Positions 36,631-49,574 are shown, numbered from the stretch's first letter. The stretch is DNA of 64,000 nt from Dryococelus australis (GCA_029891345.1 CM057009.1:306033166-306097165); one strand, 5' to 3'. Program-made: numbers and translations. Notes: a model not told the origin generated them from the sequence alone.

Positions 36631-39600
36631 GTCAGTGGATCTTCCCTCCCAGCGGCACAGTATTTGGGACAATTATGCCACCAGAAACTATATAATACTT
36701 GGAAACAATTTGTACGGAGTCTGGTCTGTCAGTCTGTCTGATAAGGGACAAAAGACGAAGAACAGTCTGCGTCATGTACTGAGCCAGGCAGGCAAGGGAA
36801 ACGGGAGAGCCGGATATGGAGGCACAACCTGATAGGTCTAGGGAAACCGAAGTCTGTAGGGAAGTGTTACTCCACAAACAGCTGTCAAGAAGAAACACGG
36901 CTGCCCCGGAGAAAATTTTCACAATTGCCTGGCGGGATGAGAAAAACACGGTGGGTGCTTCTGTACAGGTGTGGCCTGTTCAGTCACACCCTGACCTGAC
37001 GACCCTGCATGGATGTATGACGAGATAGCGCGAGGGGCACTGCTGTCGACTAGAAGATCCTAGTGTTCTGACAGCATCTCTGGCTCTGGTAATCAGGCAG
37101 ATGGAAGGGGAGATAAGATCCCCTTCTCCAGGAGGGAGGCTGTGGACAGACTCGCCGTCGCCCAGGCGGGTCTGCCCACACAGAGAGTGCACTCCTGAGC
37201 TTGCTCAAGGAGTGCTACTGGTGCCGAGGAGAGCACCTATCAGAACAGGAACTGTACTACCATCCGTACATACGGGATGCGTGCCTTCGATTACAGTAAG
37301 CCCTTCACGGGGTACACTGCGGCCAGGTATTAGTCCTTCAAGTCGGTCGCGCCCAAACTCACTGACTATGACCATCGTTCCCCAACAGCGGGAACCGTAC
37401 CGAACGGAACCAATGCGGGGGGAGGCGAATCGAACAAGGAAGTACAGGTCCCCTCTTGGCTGCTACCTGTAAAGACGGAGAATGTGAAAAGGGGAAATAT
37501 ACCACCAGAACGTCATTCCCCTTCCCCCATTGTACCTATCAAAATGCATACCGAAGATGACCACACCTGGGCGAAGGGAGCTTGGACCCAGGTACCCCGA
37601 TGACGACACAGGCGATGGACCCGGAATGAGACAAGGAATGTAGAAGCTAAGCTTCTATAAGGAAGGATGACGAGATGTAACGTATTGCATGAGTGTGTGT
37701 GTAAATGTGTACCAAAGCGATTGTCTGCAGTGTGTTCGACTATGCCTTTTGCAGTCGGGGTCGAGGTGGCAGGGAATGTTTCAGGTAATCGGACATTCCC
37801 CAAAACTAAGCCCGTCTATATCCGAATGCACTGGGCCGCGAATGTAGATAATAGGGATACCGTCATGCTTATTTTTAAACATGAAAGAAGGCAAAGCGCG
37901 GATGCGGTAGTTATTGTATGTGTGTGTAGTTTAGAGTAGTTTCGAACCCTTTCGGACAGCATGACGGTTTCAATATTGCAAAGTTCCCGGTGGACCCTGA
38001 AGATCAAAAAGAACAGATTCTGCTTTTGTTTCGCGGGAGTTAAATGTAAATGTTAGAAAGAAGTGCTGTAGGTATGACCTTTTAATAGGTATCGGCCAAC
38101 TAGAGTAGAGGTTTTGGAAAGACCAGGGCCGGTTCCACCGGGAACTTTGTCTGAGTGGCGGGAGGGGTTAACGCACCTCTTGGCTACCCTCTGGTAGTCA
38201 CCGAAATCTGTCAGTGACTTCAGGAATAGTTTGTAATGGGTGTATGGCGTGGGCTCCCCCGGCGGGTTCTGCGGGGGGTATGGCCGGGCAAGCAACCTTT
38301 AATGGGTGTAAGGCGTGGCATGCTGGGAGGCAGGAGCCTGGGCATGGGGCCGGCGTGTAATGGGTGTAAGGTTTTTCCTGGTGGGATATTTACTGACTAC
38401 AGGAAGCACGATTCCTACTCACCCCTTCTCGGCCGCTGGTTGTGTCACTTTAAGTCCTGCTTGGGATAAGGTTGACTAAGAGAAGCCCATCCCTAGCCCG
38501 GTCCTGCTCCTGGCGGATTCGTCGGGTGCTTAAAGCCTGGTGGGAGTTTTGTTGACCGAAAGGGAAACATACTTCCTCTGACCATACTGTTGGGCCTAGT
38601 TGGCGACCAGGAGTGGTCAAATACAGGTAGATGATCTATGAAGTGTCGGAATTATCACCATCTCTAGTAGCAGAGAATAAGCTGGGCGTGAAACCGGAAA
38701 GGACTTGTGAAGTGTCTCTTATAGCCTTTCCTAGCCTAAGGAATCCCACCACCTTCTTGTGGTACCGCTATCAGTTCCGACTCTTTATACCGAGGTTCAG
38801 AAGTGGGAAACTTCTGGGCGTTCCTTATGCCGCCTTGTTTACTAAAAAGGGTATCTGCCTCCCAGAGTAAGCTTGAATCATGGGTAATTATGTTGGCGGT
38901 GCCTGGTAGCAGGCCGGTCGACTCTTTTACGATCAGAGGGGCCTAAAGGCTGAATTTAAATGTAAAGAAATTCAAGAGAATGGAAAGGGAACATTTCGTG
39001 TTGGGGTATCAGCCCACCGAGGTGTTAAAATCCTAGATGCAAAGGAAGGAGTAGCACGGGCTGGCATCCCTATGTCTAGAGGTTCCCTCAGGCCGAGGTC
39101 AGATTGAGGATGGGCTCGTGCTGGCAGTGGCGAGTGCTTGAATTTATTCAAGTATCCATGATGGTAGTATATTTATCTCCTAACATCGAAGAAAGTAAAA
39201 TTCACAAGGTGACAACTGGCCAAAAAGGAGCATAACTCTGAGTGGCAGAAGCGGACACAGGGCTCTGAGAGCAGTGGAGTGATACCTGGAAGGGGGGGGG
39301 GGGGGGTGATACCTCGGTTCGAGGAGGCCTGTGCCTGCGGAAGCCGCAAAATGGGGAAACAACAAGATAATGCAAACACCTCGGGATGGCCGACGGCTAA
39401 GAGGGGTTACGAAGTCTGAGTGATGTATGCGGTTTTGATGACACAATGGAGCATGCCATCACAAACTCTTTGAAGACAGAAAACATAAGGGAATGACTCC
39501 AAAGATTTGCAGAAAAAAAGGCCTTGACATGAGATTGGAAAATGTAATGAAAGATAAAAAGCTTTCCACAAGTTATGGCAAGAGTTCGCCACAGTAATTG

Positions 39601-39660
39601 GTAAAAGGATTGAGGAATACAACAAGTGGCGAGAAGATATTTCCGAGGACACATGAAGAG
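36631..39660 (+). other. GC-rich ORF-dense block, possible retroelement relic
   Basis: About 3 kb with higher GC and longer open frames than the surroundings on both strands. In one plus-strand frame 36816-37028 and 37101-37472 are separated only by a short stretch with a stop and total about 220 codons. Another frame near 37205-37260 reads ECYWCRGEH, a possible broken zinc knuckle (C-x2-C then H one residue early). TTGGCGACCAGG near 38598 resembles a primer-binding site, and a G-run lies near 39293-39306. None of these is decisive. I found no RT, integrase or LTR pair, so the call is tentative. Confidence 0.25.
38234..38370 (+). repeat. Three spaced copies of TAATGGGTGTA
   Basis: TAATGGGTGTA begins at 38234, 38300 and 38358. 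The first two are followed by (T/A)GGCGTGG. Spacing is about 60 bp, so a degenerate ~60-bp tandem repeat is likely. Confidence 0.6.
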
Positions 39661-40892
39661 GTATTAGGGTAAAGCCTTCAGTGCAAGACGTCGGAATAAG
39701 GGCCTGTCTACATTTGGGCTATCTCAACCTGTGTCTTAGGACAAGGGTGTGGTGATTGGTGCACGTGACCCTCTGGCGTCATAGTGCTGTCCCAAGCTGC
39801 CGTGTCCCAAGTTGAAGCATTCGGAAAACTGAACTTTTGTCCAAAGTTGTGTCCTAAGATGATAGAAAAAGAAGACAACTTTTAATTCTTTCGCGCACAT
39901 TCGTGAAATGTTTAAGTTATTAATGTAAACAATGGAGGTGCAAGATGGGCTTTCTCAAAACAAATATGATGAAATGGTATTAAATAATTAGGGATGTCTT
40001 CGTTCTGTCTGAAAATTTTTATTTGAAGGCTAAAACTTTTAAAAATTAAGTTTTAAAATAAAATTTGGTTGTCACTTGGCAAACTTATTTAAAATAAAAC
40101 CGTTAAGGTGTTTACCATAAATAATTATTCAAATCAATAATTTCGCAAATATTAAGTAATCACTGATACATCAAATTTAAATATCACTACGTAATCAGAA
40201 ATAATATGCCGATATTAGTGCGACCTAGTGACAAATTATGAAAGCTCACGTCGGACAACGCATTTGTAGACTATATTCCAACCGCGTCAATGTGACGTCA
40301 CTTGACGCCGAGTTTTCGGACACGTCCACGACCACAGGAACGGCCGTGCTCTAATTGTTGAGGAGAGCAGGTCTTACTGAGAAAACCGTGTACGTCATAT
40401 AGAGAAGTCAAGGCCCGAAGAAATAAGAGTAGAAAGTGCCGTGCACTGCCTTACTCATCCGAGTACAGTTGCTGTGCTGGAGGATGGAAGTCCGTGAAAC
40501 CTGTCTGAGGACGCACGCCGAGATGAAGACATCAAGACGCAGCTTGGCGTGCTGCTCGTTGCCTTCCGAATCAACACTGAGCCTATGGCCACGATACCAT
40601 TCAGGTTGATTATGACCTCCCTCGCCAATCGCTTACATTTACTGTAACTCCCAGAAATGGTATTAAACATATGTTCTGTCTTCAAAATTAGCCTAAGTTC
40701 ATCCCCCATAGTAGCAAAAACCATCCCTAGTCCCTAGTAAAAAATATTAAAAAGAATAATATCTTTGAAAGGGTCTTAATTTTTTTTTTAACATTTTTTA
40801 ATTTTTCACACTGTGGTTTGCATGAAAAATATAATGGGTACAGCCAGTTGATTGTTAAAAAAAATTACAAAATACTTAAGAAAACATATAAA
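39661..40892. other. Unassigned sequence with a possible short TIR element
   Basis: Around 39705-39862, CTATCTCAACCTGTGTCTTA on the left is partly mirrored by ATCTTAGGACACAA read from the right. This may be a ~160-bp MITE but the arms are weak. The rest, including the minus-strand frame at 40455-40724, has no recognised family. Confidence 0.3.
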
Positions 40893-41059
40893 ACATCCGC
40901 TTATGCCATGAACTCCAGTCGCACATCGCCAGCAAAATGGCGCCAATTGCCAGAAACATATCGGAACACCTTTAGCCAAATAGCGCCTGCTAATTTGCTT
41001 GCCAGCCGGCAGTCCACCCGATACGGGATCTTTCTGCAGCACGCGGTAGCCCATCAGTA
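40893..41059 (-). mobile_element. TIR family 2 fragment
   Basis: Interior of the family in reverse orientation: GCCAGCAAAATGGCG, ATAGCGCCTGCTAATTTGCT, and GCACGCGGTAGCCCATCAG. Both termini are missing. An LTR begins four bases after it, which suggests the retroelement inserted into this copy. Confidence 0.65.
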
Positions 41060-41063
41060 GTGC

Positions 41064-41571
41064 TGTGATCTGCCCAGCTAGTATTCGACGCTTGGCTGGA
41101 AGTTTCCCCGACCACGATGGAATCCGGAACGAAGCCTTGAGCAGCGGCTTGTTTAATAAACCCGCGGCGCGTATTTAATGCGCGCGGGGCATTGAAGAAG
41201 TGCCTGTCGCCAGCCCGCCGCCTGCCGCCGGCGAACCCCTAGACAGCTGCCACCTGAAGGAGGACGTTCAGTTTCCGCCGACACGAGACTTGTGCACAGC
41301 AGCCTTCGGCTACATTCAGGTGACCACGTTCCAGTCAGATACTAATGAGATTTGATATACGTGGCTTTAATTAATGGTTCATTAAATATATTATTTAACT
41401 CCCTCGAGTATTGCAATAATTTGTATAAGTTGCGTTAATTGTATATTGGCTAAAGCACATAAAGATGTTGGGTTAAACTAGTTCTTTATTCTGGCTTTAC
41501 CGTCTGTGTAATTCAGGTACGAATTTACCCCTTAATAGTGCGTGACCTGCACGCCAATAGGCGGGGTCACA
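41064..41571 (+). repeat. LTR of an unclassified retrotransposon
   Basis: A 508-bp segment with inverted termini TGTGATC and GGGTCACA. A GC-rich promoter-like part holds TATTTAATG near 41175, followed by an AT-rich part with several AATAAT/ATTAAA-type signals. Five bases after its end lies TGGTGGAGGCACCG (41577-41590), which has the form of a tRNA primer-binding site. No second LTR was seen, and no pol was recognised downstream. Confidence 0.55.
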
Positions 41572-41576
41572 CCAAG

Positions 41577-41590
41577 TGGTGGAGGCACCG
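41577..41590 (+). promoter_or_regulatory. Putative primer-binding site
   Basis: TGGTGGAGGCACCG begins with TGG, as expected for pairing with a tRNA CCA end, and sits directly inside the LTR. Confidence 0.5.
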
Positions 41591-44207
41591 TCAGGCCTTT
41601 CCAAACTCTCGTAGGCCAAGCCAGTAAAGTAAATAGCTAATAGCCAACTGATAGATACGCTAAATAGCGGGAAAAGTTGTGTTCTTCCATACTCGTGAGC
41701 TAAAGATAGAAAGTAAATGAATTAATTACCATACAGAATTGTTGGAAGCCAAGGCTTTGCTTGACCTCAAAGCACGCTAAGCCTTGGTATAATTAAATAC
41801 ATTGGCACTGAAATTTGAGAAATTAATTAGCGTAAAGAGTCAAAAGCGGTTCTGAAGAATAGTATATAATAACTGCCCCCCCCCCCAACTAGAGTTGATA
41901 CCCCTCCCGCCCACACAAGAGAAATAATTGTTTTTGGTGACAGAATATAAAGGGGGGTGAGGCGCAAAATTAATGAAACAAGGTTTCAACATAATTAAGT
42001 TAAGAATTGTTATTTTGTGCCATCGCAAGTGTTGTCAGACATATCACGCCACTTGCACATACATTGTTATCATATTCGAATTGGCCAGTGCCACGAAATT
42101 AATAGAAACTAGAATATGTGCCTCAAATTGCAATGCAGAACAATTTAGGGTGCATTGCGTGTCAAGGCATCGCGGTAGCATACCACAGCCACGTAGTTCA
42201 GTTAAACATATGTCAAGTAGACGAGCGGGCAGGTGACGACCCTGTTATGACAGCACACGTGGCAGAGACCTTGTCGAGCAAGCAGTTCGTGCGCGAGCGA
42301 GCTCGCACGGGCGTAAACCGCCACGCTGCCCTCCAGTGCACGTCAACTTCATTCTCGCTATCATTAGATATGCCGGGCCTTCTCTAGGGACATTGTTTCC
42401 CGCCCGAGCGAGGAAGTTTTGTGGCACATACGAAAAATAAAACACAGTCAGACTTCAGCCAAAGTCGTGCCGTTGTCCAGAGGGCGAGTTGGAAGCCATT
42501 CCAGGACGCGATGGAAGGAATGGAAAGCAAATGTGAAGAAGTGTTACAATGTTACAACCAATATGTCGCACGAGCGGCGCAGAAACGGCTCGTCGCGTAC
42601 AGAGTGTGCCGCGATAATGTACAAAGATGCCAGTAAAGTACAACGTGGTTATCATAAAGTGAAAAACTCCTCACGAATAGAGGGTCCTGTATAGATAATG
42701 CATTGCCATAAGTAATAGCAGTTATAAGTAAAGTTTATTTAAGTAGGCCTTTTTAGAAAGTTGAAATCAAGCACACATAAAATAGTAACACTTGAGTATT
42801 TTACTAAAATTAGCGCTTAGCATTCTGCACATTACACAAACGGGAAAATAAAAATAGACATATTAGGAAGTGCACGAAGTTGAAATGTCATTAAATATTT
42901 AATTAATTAAGAATATTAGCATATATACATTTGTGTGTAAATATAATAGAATACAATTATTTACAGAAAACAGTTAATGTCATATTGACATTTAAGTCGC
43001 AAGTTCATATCTCCTTTCTTGATTGGATGATCTAAGTGTTACACGTCTTTGTCAGGCCGCGAATCACAGACGTGCAGTATCAGAGTTGCCTAATTCCGAG
43101 TGGCCAGTCAGGTAAGAAAAGTCTTCTCACAAAGACACGCCGCCAATAAGCTAAAAATAAAAAATAAAAATAAAAAACCCGGCGCCTCCAACAAATGTTA
43201 TGAATATGACTTACAAAGTCATGTTACTGAAATGCTAAATATTCGGTGGAGCCACTATAACTGATATTGAATTATTATTACATTATTATGTTAACTTACG
43301 TCATTCTAAAGATATTCTATCATGGACAGTCCTCACCTTAACACATTGAGGACTATTCCCGAGTGTAGTTCGGGCGAAACAAATCTCTATATATCTCGAT
43401 ACTTAAAAGCAAAAATCATACGGATATAGTTTCGTTGCTTTTATCGTTTTTATCATGATTCTACACGAACGCTTTGACTCACCAACCATTTTCTTGTACA
43501 AAATACCACATCTTTGTATGAAAACGCAAATTAACACGGTGTAATGTAGATCACGTTAAGCATGAAAGAACGTTTGACTGGAAGACTGTGAACACGGCAT
43601 TCTATTGGCTGACGGCAGGCCAGTAATAAACGTTGTACAGTACGGTGTAGTGTCTGTGGACCAATGCTGATCGGTTGACGGTGGTCGGACACACCCATGC
43701 TGTGATCCTCACTGGACACTGGCCGGAGGTGGGAAGATGATGCGCCCTGCCTCGTGTCGGCCTATATTGGCGCCTTGTTTTGGTAGGATGTCCCCGATAG
43801 CTGGGGATTTGTGCTGCTGGTCCTTTTGCAATAGTTTGAGGCAATCCCTGGAGTCCTGATTTTAAAATGAAGGTGTGAGGCCGTGTTCATGCGGGGATGT
43901 TAAACTAAAGTTCTTCTATACAACCAATATAGTGTGCGGAAATCTTTTCGAGAAATTCGGGTATCCCTAACCCATCAGTAGAGACCTAAATAATTCGCGA
44001 GTTCAATGACCTGCAGGCTAGACTTTACAGTCGCATGTACAAACATGCCGATACCAACTGTACGTTGGTTATCTGCTGTCACAGTGGAAGGCGCCGATTG
44101 GGCGAGCGTTCTCAAGGATGAGTCATACACAGTTAGGACCAATGACTTAAGTTATATAAACGTACGTGTTTTGAATTCTAGCCCGTCCCAAAATGAATCC
44201 GCGAATT
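41591..44207. other. Unassigned sequence downstream of the LTR
   Basis: Could include remnants of the retroelement interior. The overlapping plus-strand frames at 42419-42694 and 42421-42636 lie in a GC-richer island and include a charged stretch (DAMEGMESKCEEVLQCYNQY) that might be Gag-like, but I recognise nothing specific. A run of 10 C near 41877-41886. From 42.7 kb the sequence is AT-rich, then mixed around 43.5-43.9 kb. Confidence 0.3.
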
Positions 44208-44293
44208 CATCAGACACAAGACGCGTTCCCGATCCTCGCGCAGCTATCAGAGAACGGCCACGGTATTTCACCTCTGTATACTTATCTACTCTG
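44208..44293 (+). mobile_element. TIR family 2, deleted copy
   Basis: Ends with TATTTCACCTCTGTATACTT then ATCTACTCTG, the intact right terminus of the family. Only about 85 bases remain. The inner part includes CAGACACAAGACGCG, so this is an internally deleted derivative. Confidence 0.6.
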
Positions 44294-44680
44294 ATGTTAG
44301 AGCGACCAGTGGAATTCTCGTAAATGCATGTCTTTAAACGTGCGCGATTCTAGATCGATGCTCGCTCGGAGGCGACGTGACGTTCAGCGATCTCGAGTAC
44401 CGGCCGTAATTTCCGCGGCTCGCTCTTCGCCTCGTCAATAATTCGCGAGTCCGAGCACAGTCGGGGCATTGGAGCGGCAGCGCAAATATTTACCTGCGCT
44501 GCAGGCGCACGCGGAAGCTTTGCCACGATATCCTCAGAGAGCTGCGAAATGCAGATCGCGAGTTGCTACCTCGCTAATAAAATCGCTCTAGAATCTCCTC
44601 GTGCTTGGTTCAGAAAACTAGTACCACGACTTCCGGCGGGAACACTGTTTGAAAAATTGTCCTTGCAACTGCGTTTTATG
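44294..44680. other. Unassigned GC-rich sequence
   Basis: GC-rich with repeated CTCGC/GCGAG-type words and several TCGCGAG palindromes. No gene or element recognised. Confidence 0.35.
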
Positions 44681-44866
44681 GAGTGAGTGAAGAGATTTGA
44701 GGTCTTGAGAGACGATGAGGGTGAAGCGAGATGATAACGGAGTGTCGCCAGAATGACAGGTCAGGGTGAAACGGAACATCCCCGAGAAAACCCGCCACCA
44801 GCAGCATCGTCTGGTACGATTCCCATATGCGAAAATTCGAGATTGACCATGCCGGGTGGGTGTCAA
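44681..44866 (-). mobile_element. tRNA-derived SINE, nearly full body
   Basis: Reverse orientation. From left: 3' tail (GAAGAGATTTGAGGTCTTGA), body (CATCCCCGAGAAAACCCGCC), and the base of the head (ATTCCCATATGCGAAAATTC). The box B and box A part is degraded or missing beyond about 44850. Confidence 0.8.
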
Positions 44867-45506
44867 CTATTCAACCGATTCCTATCAGATTTTGCACACA
44901 AGTATTGCTATAGTAAACCACCCTAAACTTATTTTATTTCATTATATGAAGAACGCTGTTTTTCCAAAACGGCAGCAAAATTAAGAAAGTTTTTAATTTT
45001 TGAATAATTTTTTTATTGATGAATTACAAAGTTATTTGTGTTGGTAAGTCGCAATATTTTAATTTTTTATTGCATTGTTTATAGTTTCAGTAAATTATTT
45101 GTTCTTAGAATTTCAAAATTTTGTTACGAGTTATGGTGCAGCATTAAAAAAAAAAAAAAAAATTAAAAAAAAATCGTATTGAATAATTCTGAATCTTTAT
45201 TCGTTCGGTTTTCAAAATTCATAATCGTCTCTTTTAGTCTCTTTTAACGTTTTTAAATAATCATATGACGTTTTGTGAATTTTAAATTTCAACAAATCTG
45301 TTTTGATTTAATAGGTTACCAATTTTTACACTTAGTTCTAATTTTTATTTCCAATAATGGTTTTTAAACTCTATATAACATTTCATTTTACATTCTATCG
45401 AAAAGTATTTCAATTCATTGACTGTCTTTCTTCCCAAATCACGTAGAATTGAATTTTCTATCATTTATTTTAATTCTTACGGACATTAGTCAGAAATGAA
45501 ATTAAT
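44867..45506. other. Unassigned AT-rich sequence
   Basis: Long A and T runs, for example near 45147-45172. No gene recognised. Confidence 0.4.
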
Positions 45507-45790
45507 CCACCTGTTTTTCGCGAAAAGATTTCAGGACAAGTTGTGTTCTAACACACTTTAGTTCAGAACCACTTTCGCGATTGGGTCATTTGAATTGTTA
45601 CGCATCTTATCTGTTTGCCCACGAATTACAGACGGTCATATCGGGGAAACTTAATTCTGATTGGCTCACCCATATAACAGACTGTCTTCATACAAAGAAA
45701 AGCGATCAATAGTCAAATGAAGACTGCGAGTGTGCACATAGGATATTGAAGTCTAGTCTCGGCGTAAATCTTTTCGCGAAAAACAGGTGG
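45507..45790 (+). mobile_element. TIR family 3, full copy
   Basis: A 284-bp element bounded by CCACCTGTTTTTCGCGAAAA (continuing GATTT) and its perfect inverse of about 25 bp. The interior contains TTGGCTCACCC and other CCAAT-type words. A right-half fragment lies at 8128-8274. No target duplication is evident and the superfamily is unknown. Confidence 0.8.
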
Positions 45791-46324
45791 CCATACCTAT
45801 TAAGTTTAAAATCGTAGAAAACCTTGCTTTCTGAAAACATTTAATTTCTTGAGTACTATGGTAATAAATGAAGAATAATTCCTGAAGCACACCAAACGAA
45901 TCATAATTTACGCTTTGACTCGCCAGTTTATTCGCAATTAAATTTTTTTCTTATAATTTTTTAAATATTATTCTACGTTAAAAATTTATAATTTTTATCA
46001 TGACGACAAACTGTTTTATATTAACTTTTAAAAAAATGCTTGGATATTCATTGTTTATTTTAATCAAAAACTATTATGTTAATACGGCACACTAATCACA
46101 AATTGTTTAATATAGCTAGCTCTATAAATACGTCGAATTTAAGGAAATTCTTCAGGCTCTAAGTAGTCAGTCACAGGTCGGCCACTAATACGGATGTGAT
46201 ATGTTCCTCGCAGTTTTGTCGCGAGTGATCGCGGTATGTCCAGTTTCCCGCGGTTTCAATGTGGTTGCTGTCGGCGCACCCCCTCTACAGAAGCCGCGGC
46301 GGCTGATCAAATTCAAGCCAAAAT
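45791..46324. other. Unassigned sequence
   Basis: AT-rich. The frame at 46201-46398 starts in a GC-rich stretch but runs into the inverted-repeat arm downstream, so I do not treat it as a gene. Confidence 0.4.
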
Positions 46325-47320
46325 CTAGTAAGTTTCTCATTTTCTGGATACTCTTTCAAATTACATCTCAAAATCGAGTAAATTTAAAACCAAAATAAAA
46401 TAAATTTCAACATGTTTTCAAGCCCCTCCGAGCAGGGTTTTGTAAATGCAAATATTCAAGCTAAATCATCATATTTTGATATTATAAATTTTCAGGGACA
46501 TTTTTTTCCCTTCCTCTCGATAAATTTTTCCTTCCTCTCTGCTCAGCAAGTTAAACAATTCATATGAATTTATTAAACTACAAGATCTCGAACAAAATTA
46601 ATGGTTTGCTGCTACAGATTTTCAAATTTATGAATCTAATTTTGGCAAAATGGTAGATGGTAAGCATAAAGTTATATTACCAGATCGATATGGAAATGTA
46701 TTTGAAAATAATAAATGAGAAACAAGTTTTTATAGCATATAAAGGCTTGCAAGAAATGAAAAATGGAAAATTTATGCATGATATAAAGTTCTGTTAAGAA
46801 TTTCATCAATTTTTGTCTTTTTTTTCCTGGTTGATTTGGCTTGCAGATTTAGATTAAATTAGCTTGAAAATGTTTCAAATAGTCAGGGTACCAAAATTTT
46901 GGCACCCTGGAATTATTAATTTTAGATTAAAAAGTCCGTTGACAATTTTGTGGTTGCTGATTCGATTGCATATTTGGATTAAATCGGGATTAAATTTAGA
47001 TTAAAAAGTGACCTGACCATTTTGTGTTATTTTTTTTTGGCTGGTGGATTGGCTTGCAGATTTAGATTGCAGATTTGAATTAAATTAGGATTTAATTTAT
47101 ATTAAAAAGAGCAAGAATTTATCGTAAATTTGACTGGAAAAAGACGCTGCTCGGAAAACTTTGAGAAAAAAAATTTGCTTAACTTAGCTTGCAGATTGGG
47201 ATTAAATAAGCTTGATTTCGGCTTTATTGTGCTTGATTTTGAGAATGAAATTTAAGAGATAAATAATGCCTCCAGAATACTTGAAAGAGTTGCTTGAAAA
47301 TGAGAAATTTACTCTATTTT
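46325..47320. mobile_element. Possible foldback or TIR element, AT-rich
   Basis: The left arm (AGTAAGTTTCTCATTTTC then ACTCTTTCAA) is mirrored by the right arm near 47278-47315 (reverse complement AGTAAATTTCTCATTTTC then ACTCTTTCAA). Between the arms the phrases TTGGCTTGCAGATT(T) and GGATTAAAT/TAGATTAAAAAG recur at least four times (46845, 46975, 47048, 47188). It fits an old non-autonomous element with internal direct repeats. Confidence 0.5.
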
Positions 47321-47360
47321 TAGTCTAATAATTGCCCTGCGCTTGGATCCACATGGCACA

Positions 47361-47505
47361 TATATACCCTCGGGGATCTCCGGTTTCCTCCACCCTTGCC
47401 TTCCGGCGCTGCTTCACTCTTATCTCACCTTATTTCACCCTCATCGGCTCTCAAGACCTCTTTATCAAGAGCTGCCCAAATCTCTCGCAACTCAACCACG
47501 TCTAG
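47361..47505 (+). mobile_element. tRNA-derived SINE, body fragment
   Basis: CCTCGGGGATCTCCG, TTTCACCCTCATCGGCTCTC and AAGACCTC are shared in order with the other SINE copies. The head is absent and the 3' end is unclear. Confidence 0.7.
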
Positions 47506-49574
47506 GCGAGTGACAATGCTAAGATGCGCGGACGCCTGTACCGTGGTGTGCGGTTTTTGGTCAAGGGGGGGTGGGGTGGAGTAGCTGTGCACGCACTGGA
47601 GCCACTGCACCATCCATGGCAAAAACATTACGCACTGTGGTTCGAACAAAGCACAGTTCGTGTCAATCAGCGGCACCCGGTGCTTGACGTTCCAGAAGTC
47701 GTTAAGTTTTATTTACGTGGTGAGGAGAGGGAAATTCTATAGTGAATAACTAAGGGTTGTGATGCAGAAGTAGCAAACAAATGTCTGCTTGTATCTCTTG
47801 CGAGAACTACAGAAAGATCTGCGCGTGATTCACAGGTGTAAGTCAGATATCGATTTCGCGAAAACACAGCAGAGAAGAACGAATTGCACCAACACTCACC
47901 CCAGGCAAAAAAAATAAAGGTATTTATATTTATTTTACACAATTCACCACATTACATGTTGTAAGATATTCATGCTAAAGGGAACACATTTTTGGGAAAA
48001 GGAGAAAAAATAAATTGGGGGGGGGGGGGGGTTCGTGGGTAAATCGAGTAGTTTCTGCTTTCATTACATTCCATATCCTTCCGCTTTATCTCAGAGTAAA
48101 CATTGCTCAGTGTTACTCTTCTGTGAATGTCAAGAGAGATTATATTAGTGTTAGAGTTTATATCTAAACCGAAAATAAATTTACAAATGTCAATCAATGA
48201 AGGAAACTGATATTAGTTACTTAAACCAACATGAACCTAAGTTTCTATGTTTACTATAGTGGTTTTTATGTAACTACAGCAGACGTCTACGAAAATTTGG
48301 ACTTACTGTTTCTGAGCAGCAGATACAAACAAGTCTCATTTGCTAAGTATGGCCTAACATTTTACGCTATTATGGAAAAACATCGGCCTGACGATAGAGA
48401 TCAAGAGTATGAGAACTGCTGTAGTCCGTTACACGGTCTTCGCATCATACGACTGCCTTCGTATGTAAGAACAAAATGAGATCGAACTGAACTAGGCTAG
48501 AATGAAGCATTTTATAAGTGCGTGCTTCGCAAAGTCAAAACATCGAGGGTTTGCGTACAGTTACAAGAACCGACTGGTAATATTAATATCAGCGTGTAGC
48601 CAGGACCGAAGGAGAATAATGTAAGAAGGACTAGATCGTGAAGGATAGTTTAGAAACGTTTATAAATCACCTGAGGGAAGACAGAGAAGAAACTTCTGCT
48701 AAAAAATGTGACATAACATTTGAAAGTAGTAATAACTCTCTTTTAGCAAGTCGATTGTGACTGTATAAATGATTTTGTGGAATTATAAATTACGTTTTAC
48801 CTGATAGTCAAGTGTCTGGATTGGAAAATGCGTTGAAAAGTGGTTAAATGGCAGGTAATTCGTTTTTTAGAATATGAAAACGACAGAAACTTGTGCATGT
48901 TACCTCAGTGTTATTAAAAATACTTTTGTGAACTGCATAGTTCTAAAGACTACGGCAAAATGTAGTATACAGTTTTAGTGTGTCGCTATTTTATCAAATA
49001 CTCATAAAACAATAAGAACCATGACTTACTAAGACAAGAAAATTGATGTTTTCAATACGTGTATCACATGCAAAATCATTTACATCCATTATTATGTGCG
49101 TTGAATTATCTTTACTAAAATTTCATTTATTGCTCTGTATTTATAGTGAGTTAGATTCATCTATGTTATTGGTGTTATGCTAATAAAGTTTGAATACATT
49201 TTACACTCATCTATACTGTATTTCTTTCTTCGTCTTTGTAGTACAGTTATTTTCACAAAAATAAATATGCAATATTGTAAAATCGTAACATTTGTGCGTC
49301 AAAAAGTTGTTTGCTGTGTGAGAAATCGTTCAGACCTAATGTTTTCTGAACAGCAAGTACACTGCCAGGCCGTTACTAAATGCGCAAAGTGAGCCGTGCC
49401 GTGCCGGTGACAGCTCGGCGCAGGTAGTCCACCCGCCTAGACGTGGCACGCGAACTCTATTGGTTCCTGCCGCGAGCAGCGTGGGCATACGGCAGTGACC
49501 AGACATGCAGTAGTTAGCCATTCTTAAAAGTTCCCACTCTTCACGTTAACTTATCGGGAGTACATATGGGTATC
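47506..49574. other. Unassigned sequence
   Basis: The 47.5-47.7 kb part continues at higher GC with open frames on both strands but no known domain. A run of 13 G at about 48018-48030. The rest is AT-rich with no recognised gene. Confidence 0.35.
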
